A stretch of DNA of 6,350 bases from Tannerella sp. (GCA_031272655.1 JAISTJ010000002.1:1-6350), one strand, 5' to 3'. Numbered from the stretch's first letter, positions 1 through 6,106 are shown. Numbers and translations: made by a program. Notes: generated by a model from the letters alone, not told the origin.

Positions 1-651
1 GCCGGACGTCGTGCTGGCGGCGCTGAGGGCTTCAACAGCAGGATGGGCGTTGGTCCGATAGAGACTTATCAAGCATTCGGACCGGAACTCGGCTTGCAGG
101 AAGCGATGCACACAACAGCTATTCATTTTGATAAAGGCTTTGAACTCAACGGTTTTGGGTGGGTGCCGAATTGTTGGGAGTTGTGCCTCCATGCCGGGCC
201 AAACAAAATTTCCGTATCCAACCTCACCGCATGGCTGAAAGAAGTGCGCAGCCACTGGCCTGACGTAAGCGTTATCACGCAGGGCGAGTTCGGCTTGCTC
301 TGGCGCAAACATTTCAAGGAAAACAGCTTCAATTACCGCTTCGAGGAACGCGGTTCGGGCATTGACGGCTCGGACGCCAATAAAGAGATTAAGTGGTTCA
401 TGAACAAACATTTCCGTTTAGCCCTGATGCGCAACTGGCAACGAAACGCACCTTGGCAGGTTATTGATTTCACCCGCTACGACATCCCCGCGCAGGAACC
501 TCAGGACATGACCCGCAAATGGAGCCTGATGGGTGAAATAAACCAAAAACAAACCCGCCCACAGGATAAACCGGTGCCACTCAAAGACTTACCTAACGAA
601 TATAAAGAAATTATCACGAAAACCTACCCTGCACTTTTTGACCAAAAATAA
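1..651 (+). CDS. C-terminal part of a DUF3863/DUF3864-like protein, 5' truncated by window
   Basis: An open frame runs from the first base to TAA at 649-651, giving 216 residues; the true start lies upstream. The fragment has no membrane segment. It is rich in aromatic residues (NGFGW, NCWELC, WQVIDFTRYD), which suits a carbohydrate-active or carbohydrate-binding fold. From memory, the stretches GFNSRMGVGPIETYQ, TTAIHFDKGFELNGFGW and the C-terminal RKWSLMGEINQKQ resemble the Bacteroidales DUF3863 domain followed by the short DUF3864 domain. That assignment is recalled and was not searched. Function is not established; a glycoside-hydrolase-like role is only inferred from the neighbour. The next gene, a GH95 enzyme, starts 10 bases after the stop, so the two are very probably cotranscribed. 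The ATG at 43 is an internal methionine, since the homologous-looking sequence continues upstream of it. Confidence 0.8.
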   Translation, partial: AGRRAGGAEGFNSRMGVGPIETYQAFGPELGLQEAMHTTAIHFDKGFELNGFGWVPNCWELCLHAGPNKISVSNLTAWLKEVRSHWPDVSVITQGEFGLLWRKHFKENSFNYRFEERGSGIDGSDANKEIKWFMNKHFRLALMRNWQRNAPWQVIDFTRYDIPAQEPQDMTRKWSLMGEINQKQTRPQDKPVPLKDLPNEYKEIITKTYPALFDQK

Positions 652-661
652 ATTTAAAAAT

Positions 662-712
662 ATGAACAAGACACTTATTCCGGCTTTACTAAGCATTTTG
701 CTGCTTTCCTGT
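662..712 (+). other. Lipoprotein signal peptide of the GH95 enzyme
   Basis: Residues 1-17: a short basic start (MNK), a hydrophobic core, and the lipobox L14-L15-S16-C17, cleaved before Cys17 by signal peptidase II. Cys17 is followed by V-D-D-S. In Bacteroidota, acidic residues just after the lipidated Cys favour transport to the cell surface, so the enzyme may face outward. Surface exposure is inference. Confidence 0.75.
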
Positions 713-3136
713 GTTGACGATAGTAAAATAGCTGTTAATCAGACAGATATGGTATGGCGCTACGACACTCCCGCCACGAAGTTTTGGGAAGGGCTGCCGA
801 TAGGCACAGGCCGCTTCGGGGCGATGATTCCGGGCGCAACCGAGCATGAAGTCATCGCTTTCAACGATGAAACGCTATGGACGGGTGGCCCCTACAATTC
901 CACCAAACAGGATGGACCTGAAATATTGAAGAAAGTACGCGAATATGCGTTTGCCAAGAAGTGGAAAGAGGCTGATATTGAGGCTAAAAAGCTATTCGGC
1001 GACCCTATTCATGTTCAGTTCTACCAACCTATGGGGCGTCTGAATTTGGATTTCGGGCACAAGGCGGATGGCGTCAGCGATTACAGCCGTGAATTAGATA
1101 TGGACGACGCAACGGTCAATGTATCATATAGTTATGATGGGGTTAAGTATTCGCGCCGCGTGTTTGCATCTTATCCCGATCAGGTGATTGTTTACCGCCT
1201 CGAAGCCGACAGGAAATCGCAGATAAGTTTCTCGGCATGGCTCACAAGTCTTCAGCCAAGCGCCCGCACAAACGCTTCTGGCGATATGATTGCTATGGAA
1301 GGCACAACAATTTCGGAAAAGCCGAACGAACTAATCTTACCGCCGCAGATGCGCTGGCAGGCGAAGTTGAAAGTCATCCCCGAAGGCGGCGAAATGAAGA
1401 CCGCCGGCGATAAAATCATCGTCAGCGACGCCAATGCCGTTACGCTCATCCTTGCGGGCGCTACAAACTGGGTTAGTTGGAACAATGTCTCGGCAAACGC
1501 TTCGCAACGATGCGGCGACTATATGGAAAAAGCATCCGCCCAATCATATAAAACATTATTAGACAGACACTTAACAGACTATCGTCCGCTGTTTGCCTCA
1601 TGCAAACTTGATTTGGGGCATGATGCACATCCGGAACGTACTACCACAGCGAGTATGGAAGCAATCCGCGCCGGCGAAAACGACCTCGCATACGAAGCGC
1701 GCTATTTCCAGTACGGACGCTACCTGATGCTGGCAGCAGCCCGCGAGAACACGCTTGCGTTCAACAATCACAATATGTGGCTCAACGACCTTGACGGCCG
1801 GTGGCGCGGTCGCTGGACGCTTAACATCAACATTCAGGAGTGCTATTGGCCTGTAGAGAACACCAACCTGTCGAAGTTGAACGAATCGCTGTTGCTTTTC
1901 ACAGAGAACCTTGCGGCATCGGGCGCACGGACAGCTAAGGAGCATTTCGGATGCCACGGCTGGTGCGCCTGCCACGGCACGGACGTGTGGTTCATCTCTA
2001 CTCCGACCGACGCCGAAACGTATTATGGGTTGTGGTTCTGGGGAGGACACTGGATTATGCAACAACTCTATGATCACTATTTATATACGCTTGATACAGA
2101 GTATCTTAAACGCATATTTCCACTGTTGAAAGGCGCAACCGAATTTTGTCTTGATTTCTTGGTAAAAGAGCCTGAATCAGGATATTATGTTACATGTCCT
2201 TCGACTTCACCGGAAAACAGTTTCCTTGATGAAAACGGGCGCAGCACAGGCGCTTCGTTCGGCGCAGCGGGTGAAATCCAGATTGTCCGCCGCACGCTTA
2301 AAAACTTCATTGAGGCATACGAGGTGTTGTCAAGGGCAGAAGATTTTGCAACGGCGAACGGCAACGGAACCGACAGAGGAGCGGAAAACCGGACAAGCGG
2401 CAGCAGTGAAGATTATGCCGCTGCAAAAGAGATGCTTGCCAACCTTCCGCCACATAAAATCGGGCAATACGGGCAGTTGCAGGAATGGTTTTACGACTTT
2501 TCCGAAGCCGAGCCTCACCACCGGCACACTTCGCACCTGTTTGCGCTTTATCCCGACGATGACATCTCGCTGCACCGCACGCCGGAGCTGATTGATGCCG
2601 TTAAAACGGTGCTGAAACGTCGCGGCGACAACAATATGGGATGGTCAGGCGCATGGAAAATAAGCCAGCACGCCCGCCTCGAAGAGCCTGAAAAAGCATA
2701 CGAGATTTTCCACAAGATGCAGACCGACGTTAGCATCCACCCAGCGCCGGAGGACAGTCAAATAACGCCGTCTTTTGAGGGCAATCAGGCTATTCAGGGC
2801 GTAACGGCCGGAGTGGCGGAGATGCTGATGCAATCGTTTTACGAAGACAGCACGCATGTTACCATATCGCTACTTCCTGCTTTGCCGACGGCATGGCAAA
2901 ACGGCGCCATAAGCGGTTTGCGCGCACGTGGAGGCTATGACGTTGATATTCAATGGCAAAACGGCGCACTCGAAAAAGCGGTTATAACGGCACATCACGA
3001 TGGCATCTGCCGCCTGCGCACCAAAACTCCGGTTAAGGTTTTCATTGATAATAAAGAACTTACAACGGAATCACCGGAACAAAACCTTATAGAAATACAA
3101 ATCCCTAAAGGACAGACTATTAGAATTAAGAATTAA
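662..3136 (+). CDS. GH95 family glycoside hydrolase (alpha-L-fucosidase-like), lipoprotein
   Basis: Encodes 824 residues, the usual size for GH95, retaining-fold enzymes with an inverting mechanism that release alpha-1,2-L-fucose or alpha-L-galactose. The start at 662 is preferred over the in-frame ATG at 638, which overlaps the upstream gene. From 662 the protein opens with a lipoprotein signal (MNKT, hydrophobic run, lipobox LLSC, Cys17). The acidic VDD after Cys17 resembles the Bacteroidota surface-export signal. The N-terminal GH95 domain shows W42-EGLPIGTGRFGAM and LWTGGP (72-77). The (alpha/alpha)6 core shows TLNINIQ with Asn388 and Asn390, SPEN with Glu518 (equivalent of the general acid), and HHRHTSHL with His622. 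The usual C-terminal FQIDGNFG motif carrying the catalytic Asp is replaced by SFEGNQAIQG (704-713), so activity may differ from classical fucosidases. A polar insert (NGNGTDRGAENRTSG) lies near residues 570-585. Cotranscribed with the upstream gene. Family call is firm; exact substrate is not. Confidence 0.93.
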   Translation: MNKTLIPALLSILLLSCVDDSKIAVNQTDMVWRYDTPATKFWEGLPIGTGRFGAMIPGATEHEVIAFNDETLWTGGPYNSTKQDGPEILKKVREYAFAKKWKEADIEAKKLFGDPIHVQFYQPMGRLNLDFGHKADGVSDYSRELDMDDATVNVSYSYDGVKYSRRVFASYPDQVIVYRLEADRKSQISFSAWLTSLQPSARTNASGDMIAMEGTTISEKPNELILPPQMRWQAKLKVIPEGGEMKTAGDKIIVSDANAVTLILAGATNWVSWNNVSANASQRCGDYMEKASAQSYKTLLDRHLTDYRPLFASCKLDLGHDAHPERTTTASMEAIRAGENDLAYEARYFQYGRYLMLAAARENTLAFNNHNMWLNDLDGRWRGRWTLNINIQECYWPVENTNLSKLNESLLLFTENLAASGARTAKEHFGCHGWCACHGTDVWFISTPTDAETYYGLWFWGGHWIMQQLYDHYLYTLDTEYLKRIFPLLKGATEFCLDFLVKEPESGYYVTCPSTSPENSFLDENGRSTGASFGAAGEIQIVRRTLKNFIEAYEVLSRAEDFATANGNGTDRGAENRTSGSSEDYAAAKEMLANLPPHKIGQYGQLQEWFYDFSEAEPHHRHTSHLFALYPDDDISLHRTPELIDAVKTVLKRRGDNNMGWSGAWKISQHARLEEPEKAYEIFHKMQTDVSIHPAPEDSQITPSFEGNQAIQGVTAGVAEMLMQSFYEDSTHVTISLLPALPTAWQNGAISGLRARGGYDVDIQWQNGALEKAVITAHHDGICRLRTKTPVKVFIDNKELTTESPEQNLIEIQIPKGQTIRIKN

Positions 3137-3241
3137 GAGTTAAGAATTAAGAATTAAGAATTAAGAATTAAAAATTAAAAATTAAGAATTAAGAGATAAG
3201 AGATAAGAGATAAGAGTTAAAGAACTAAGAGCTATGAGTTA
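3122..3241. repeat. Tandem heptamer array, about 17 AGAATTA-like units
   Basis: Seven-base units run head to tail without a break except one extra A at 3220. In order: AGAATTA x2, AGAGTTA, AGAATTA x4, AAAATTA x2, AGAATTA, AGAGATA x3, AGAGTTA, (A), AGAACTA, AGAGCTA, TGAGTTA. Seven units are identical to AGAATTA. Similar variants cluster (AAAATTA pair, AGAGATA triplet), as expected from local unit duplication. The array starts inside the last codons of the GH95 gene and ends at the stop of the convergent peptidase gene. It holds no hairpin that would act as a terminator. Short heptamer repeats of this kind occur between genes in Bacteroidota and cyanobacteria; no function is known to me. Confidence 0.95.
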
Positions 3242-4423
3242 CGCCGGGAGTTCGATTATTTCTTCGGGGAAGACGGTTAGTTTTTCGACGCCGTCATCTG
3301 TTACCAAGTAACTGTTTTCGATGCCTACGGCGCCGACCGCCGGAATCACGAACTTTGGCTCAAGGGCTATTGTCATGTTCTTTGCAAGAGCCTCTTTCGA
3401 GCGTGGCGTGAGCACGGGAGGCTCGTTGATTTCAATTCCGATGCCGTGCCCCACAAACTTCGCCTGCTGAACGGTTCCCATAAAATAAGGCGCCAGGCCT
3501 GCTTTGTCAACAATAGACACGGCAAGCTCATAAAGCGAAGCGCACGATACCGCCGGACGGGCTGCCTCCATGAAAGCGGCATGAATATCTATTGACGTTT
3601 GATGAGCCTTGTAAGCAAGCTCCGGAAGGCGGCCAATAGAATAAACGCGCGTCATATCTGTCAGATAATCAGTGTAATTGCCAACCATATCTACCATCAC
3701 AGCCATCCCTTCCCGGAGGACAGTGCCGTTAGCGCCTATCGGGCATGAAGTCGTCAGCCCCGCACCGCCAAGGGCGAAATCAAAAGGCGATGCGGCTTCG
3801 GCATTTGCGCCTGCAAGCAGGCTACCCATAAAAATATCCGTCCCGGAGCCATAAAACCGGAATACCCCGATGGAACCGTTCATTCGCATAACATGCTCAA
3901 TTTCAGCCTGAAAACGGGCATCTGTCATGCCTTTGCGATAAAGTGATGGTATTTTGGAATAAGTAGCAACATGTCCGAGCGCCGACTTCCTGAACTGCTC
4001 AATCTCCCAACCTGTTTTAACCATTCTCAGTCGCCGCATCAACACGGAAGCATTGCCCACCGCCGGCATCTCAATCTTGAGGGCAGCCATCAGGCGTGTA
4101 CATTCGTTGAAAGGCATCACATCCGTTTCAAGCAAAACCCGCGACGGAAGCGTATAACCTTGAGAAACAAGAATTTCCGGAATCATTTCCGGTTTGTGGA
4201 CAATAAAAATCCTTTCGCCCGAAAGGTTACATGGACGCTTAACGAACCACAACGGCTCATTGTCCGAAGGCAGATATAAGTAGCCCGTAAAAACTAATCC
4301 CGTGAGATAAAAGATGTTCACGTCGGTTGTCAAAACAATGCCGTCATATCCGCTCTCACGGACGGCGTTTTGAACTCGTAACATCCTCATTTTCAAATCT
4401 TCCGATAATTTCAAATCAAACAT
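3239..4423 (-). CDS. M24 family Xaa-Pro peptidase-like metalloenzyme
   Basis: Encodes 394 residues with the two-part layout of aminopeptidase P/prolidase-type proteins: a creatinase-like N-terminal domain (about 1-135) and a pita-bread M24 domain (about 140-390). All five dinuclear metal ligands are visible: Asp245 and Asp256 (VDMVGNYTDYLTDMTR, the standard 11-residue spacing), His326 (GHGIG), Glu355 (ALEP) and Glu369 (GIEN). The protein lacks a signal peptide, so it is probably cytoplasmic and would trim peptides with proline at position 2. The usual second histidine of the HGxGxxxHExP motif is Asn333 here (GIEINEPP), so the exact specificity is uncertain; a creatinase-type or other M24 hydrolase cannot be excluded. 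The start at 4423 leaves a full N-domain and about 27 bases after the predicted transcription start. It converges with the GH95 gene and diverges from the regulator. Confidence 0.9.
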   Translation of the reverse strand: MFDLKLSEDLKMRMLRVQNAVRESGYDGIVLTTDVNIFYLTGLVFTGYLYLPSDNEPLWFVKRPCNLSGERIFIVHKPEMIPEILVSQGYTLPSRVLLETDVMPFNECTRLMAALKIEMPAVGNASVLMRRLRMVKTGWEIEQFRKSALGHVATYSKIPSLYRKGMTDARFQAEIEHVMRMNGSIGVFRFYGSGTDIFMGSLLAGANAEAASPFDFALGGAGLTTSCPIGANGTVLREGMAVMVDMVGNYTDYLTDMTRVYSIGRLPELAYKAHQTSIDIHAAFMEAARPAVSCASLYELAVSIVDKAGLAPYFMGTVQQAKFVGHGIGIEINEPPVLTPRSKEALAKNMTIALEPKFVIPAVGAVGIENSYLVTDDGVEKLTVFPEEIIELPA

Positions 4424-4455
4424 AATCGCTATTTTTTAAAGCTCTTTACAGCGCG

Positions 4456-4463
4456 CAAAAGTA
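4456..4463 (-). promoter_or_regulatory. Bacteroidota -7 element for the M24 peptidase gene
   Basis: On the minus strand this reads TACTTTTG, a perfect match to the Bacteroidota TAnnTTTG element. It would start transcription about 6-8 bases further left (near 4450), giving a leader of about 27 nt before the ATG at 4423. No good -33 TTTG is visible at the right distance. Confidence 0.6.
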
Positions 4464-4502
4464 CTTTTTTATAGTGATTTTTTGAATTTTTTTGCCGAAA
4501 AA

Positions 4503-4534
4503 TTTGAAAATTTGAAAAAAAACTCCTATCTTTG
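4503..4534 (+). promoter_or_regulatory. Promoter of the HTH regulator gene
   Basis: The -33 element TTTG (4503-4506) and -7 element TATCTTTG (4527-4534) are separated by 20 bases, matching the Bacteroidota primary sigma consensus. Transcription would start near 4540, about 24 bases before the ATG at 4564. The -33 lies in a tandem AAAATTTG repeat (4499-4514). This is the best complete promoter in the window. Confidence 0.7.
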
Positions 4535-4552
4535 CCCCGTAGTTTGGGCAAA
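4531..4552. promoter_or_regulatory. Inverted repeat over the -7 element, candidate operator
   Basis: TTTGCCC (4531-4537) and GGGCAAA (4546-4552) form a perfect 7-bp inverted repeat around 8 bases. It covers the second half of the -7 element and the predicted transcription start of the HTH gene, a position where a bound dimer would block RNA polymerase. Autorepression by the encoded regulator is inference; a small leader hairpin is the alternative. Confidence 0.4.
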
Positions 4553-4563
4553 AAGAAAGAAAG

Positions 4564-5514
4564 ATGAACGAACAAAGATTTTTTTTTGAAGAACTAAAAT
4601 CGCGTGTTGGTAATGTTCAGTTAGCGCATAAAATAGCAGAAACCCTTGATATTGGAGAGGATGCGGCATACAGGCGCTTGCGGGGTGATACTGAATTGTC
4701 GTATTCGGAAATCAGGAAGCTGGCTATAGCTTTCACTATCTCGATGGACGACATCATGGGGTTGCCGTCGCCTTACAGGAAGGAGTCGTTTTCGTTGTTT
4801 AACCAGGATTATTTCAATCTCGGCGAGAAGGATTTCCGTATGAGCGAAGATTATATTGCATCCATCAAAATCGCCGCCGGCAATCCGCAGTCCGTATTCG
4901 GAATAGCTACAAACACAATGCCTTTGCACACCAGAGTGTTATATCCCCCCCTGTTTAAGTTCTTCATACTCAAGTGGATGTATCTGTTTGGCGACCTTGA
5001 TAAGGCTACTCCGTATTCAAAAATCCGTATTCCGGAGCGTCTGCTCGAACTGCATAAAAATTACAGCCGGGAGATTACCAAAATACGATATACGTATATT
5101 ATTTATCAGGAAGATGCGCTTGATTATATTATCAAAGACATACATTACTTCCACGAAATCAGGCTTTTGTCGGACGACGACGTTGAAGAGCTGAAAAACT
5201 GCCTGATAAAGTCCACTGACAACATTGAGAAAACGATCATAGACCGCTCTTTCCCGAACGGCAACAAGGTGGACTTTTATGTCTCGGAGCTGCATTTTGA
5301 ATCTTCATACGCTTACCTCACGTATAACAACCTGACTATCTCAATGATAGACGCTTTTACAACCGGTTCCATTACCTCGCTCAACAATGGTGCAGGCGCC
5401 ATTATGAAGAAGTGGATGCTCGCCCTTAAGAAGACTTCAACTATCCTTTCGGGTTCCGAAAAGAATAGGATTGCGTTCATTGACAAGCAAAGAAAGCTGA
5501 TTGGAAGCCTATAG
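4564..5514 (+). CDS. HTH (BetR/XRE-like) transcriptional regulator
   Basis: Encodes 316 residues. An N-terminal helix-turn-helix spans about residues 15-60: Q19-LAHKIAETL, the turn DIGED, a recognition helix AAYRRLRGD (34-42) and a following helix SYSEIRKLAIAF. The pattern 'AYRRLRG' followed by a helix and 'ISMDDIMG' is typical of BetR/XRE-like HTH proteins common in Bacteroidota. Residues about 75-316 form a mostly helical region with no domain I can name; they may sense a ligand or mediate multimer formation. The protein is cytoplasmic by appearance, with no signal or membrane segment. It diverges from the peptidase gene over a 140-base shared region and has its own promoter with an overlapping inverted repeat, which suggests autoregulation. 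A run of nine T (4579-4587) encodes FFF at residues 6-8. Target genes are unknown. Confidence 0.85.
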   Translation: MNEQRFFFEELKSRVGNVQLAHKIAETLDIGEDAAYRRLRGDTELSYSEIRKLAIAFTISMDDIMGLPSPYRKESFSLFNQDYFNLGEKDFRMSEDYIASIKIAAGNPQSVFGIATNTMPLHTRVLYPPLFKFFILKWMYLFGDLDKATPYSKIRIPERLLELHKNYSREITKIRYTYIIYQEDALDYIIKDIHYFHEIRLLSDDDVEELKNCLIKSTDNIEKTIIDRSFPNGNKVDFYVSELHFESSYAYLTYNNLTISMIDAFTTGSITSLNNGAGAIMKKWMLALKKTSTILSGSEKNRIAFIDKQRKLIGSL

Positions 5515-5526
5515 TCGCTTTCTTTG
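5488..5526 (+). terminator. Hairpin spanning the stop codon of the HTH gene, possible weak terminator
   Basis: CAAAGAAAGC (5488-5497) and GCTTTCTTTG (5517-5526) are perfect 10-bp complements with a 19-base loop that contains the TAG stop (5512-5514). The following sequence (TATATTTTAATG) has only a short broken T run, so it is a weak terminator at best. It may instead protect the mRNA end. Confidence 0.4.
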
Positions 5527-5751
5527 TATATTTTAATGTTAAATAAACTTAAACTCGCTTCATTTTTATGTCATTTTAAGACCAATTCCGGAAAAAAGTT
5601 TTGCAAAAATCGCAAATTTTTGGATGGTTACCCCGATTTTATGTCATTTTTTGTTACTTATTATTTTAACATTTGGCTTAAAAGTTACATTTTTTGATAA
5701 AATCACAAAAGTAGTTGCAAAAATCAATTTTTTTCCTTGATTTTTTCATTA
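5527..5751. other. AT-rich spacer with short direct repeats, no gene seen
   Basis: No credible reading frame on either strand. It contains a 14-bp direct repeat TTTTATGTCATTTT (5564-5577 and 5637-5650), an 11-bp direct repeat TTGCAAAAATC (5601-5611 and 5715-5725), and a small inverted repeat CAAAAAT/ATTTTTG (5604-5610 / 5616-5622). CAAAAGTA at 5706-5713 would read as a minus-strand -7 element (TACTTTTG) pointing toward the end of the HTH gene, but nothing coding follows it. Confidence 0.6.
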
Positions 5752-5759
5752 TAATTTTG
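5752..5759 (+). promoter_or_regulatory. Bacteroidota -7 element of a non-coding transcript
   Basis: TAATTTTG matches TAnnTTTG exactly and is followed by CATCG, with a predicted start near 5764. The nearest TTG upstream (5737-5739) is too close for a standard -33, so the upstream element is weak or degenerate. The first stable hairpin of the RNA begins right at the predicted start, which supports the assignment. Confidence 0.6.
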
Positions 5760-5763
5760 CATC

Positions 5764-6065
5764 GTGAAAAAGAGTTTTCACCTTGCGGGTCGTTGTAACC
5801 CACAAATTTCACTTGTTGAAAAGAGCAAATAGACACGGGTGTCTGAAAGCGATATGTTACAACGACATATTTTCACGGGTTTTGACATATTAGTAAGCAT
5901 TAAAATATAACTGCAACCGGGAACTTACCAACACTCTCATACACACAGTCAATATGCACCGGTTGCTTGTTGCTCGCGCAGAATACACCGATAATCCAAC
6001 CATTACGGTTTATTTTGAAACAGTCTGCTACTGTGAAGTATCAGCCTTCTGCGAGCTTTTTTTTT
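5764..6065 (+). ncRNA. Candidate structured non-coding RNA of about 300 nt with kissing loops
   Basis: Bounded by a -7 element upstream and a stem plus T9 run downstream, with no reading frame of note. Compatible local helices in order: GTGAAAA/TTTTCAC (5764-5770/5775-5781, loop AGAG); hairpin A GGGT/ACCC (5787-5790/5798-5801, extended by TTG/CAA past one mismatch); AGACA/TGTCT (5831-5835/5840-5844, loop CGGG); hairpin B ATATGT/ACATAT (5852-5857/5865-5870, extended by GAAA/TTTC); GCAACCGG/CCGGTTGC (5913-5920/5959-5966); and a closed domain 5972-6056 with two internal hairpins. The 7-nt loops of A and B are perfectly complementary. I compared it mentally with RNase P RNA, tmRNA, SRP RNA and known riboswitches and saw none of their conserved elements. 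Bacteroidales-1 or a 6S-like RNA should be tested, but the fold does not look like the 6S rod. Function unknown. Confidence 0.6.
5972..6065 (+). terminator. Closed 3' domain and intrinsic terminator of the non-coding RNA
   Basis: GCTCGC (5972-5977) pairs with GCGAGC (6051-6056); after a 2-nt bulge AGAA (5980-5983) pairs with TTCT (6047-6050), and ATAC (5983-5986) can partly extend to GTAT (6038-6041) across a CAGCC bulge. Inside are two hairpins: ACCG-A-TAAT / ATTACGGT (5987-5995/6002-6009, loop CCAACC) and ACAGT/ACTGT (6020-6024/6030-6034, loop CTGCT). Nine T follow at once (6057-6065), the form of an intrinsic terminator, though the stem is unusually long-range. Confidence 0.6.
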
Positions 6066-6106
6066 AAAATCAACCTGTTTTTTTTCTTAGAATATAAAAT
6101 TTTTTG

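Noticed and set aside
638..661. Earlier in-frame ATG for the GH95 gene
   Set aside because: It overlaps the upstream gene by 14 bases and would put a charged extension (TKNKFKN) in front of a complete lipoprotein signal; the ATG at 662 gives a normal signal.
1598..2077. Minus-strand open frame of 159 codons inside the GH95 gene
   Set aside because: It lies wholly within a gene whose GH95 motifs are clear, has no recognisable domain, and fits a shadow frame caused by codon bias.
3122..3241. CRISPR array
   Set aside because: Units are 7 bases with no spacers, and no cas gene is present.
4485..4504. Inverted repeat AATTTTT/AAAAATT in the divergent promoter region
   Set aside because: Only A/T bases pair and such matches are expected by chance here.
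5706..5713. Minus-strand promoter (TACTTTTG) toward the HTH gene end
   Set aside because: It matches the -7 element, but no -33, no gene and no RNA structure follow, so it may be a chance match in AT-rich DNA.
5764..6065. Identity as RNase P RNA, tmRNA, SRP RNA or 6S RNA
   Set aside because: The GAGGAAAGTC core of RNase P, the tag frame and tRNA-like ends of tmRNA, and the GGAAGCAGCC-type SRP loop are absent; several separate hairpins do not resemble the single 6S rod. A covariance search could still overturn this.
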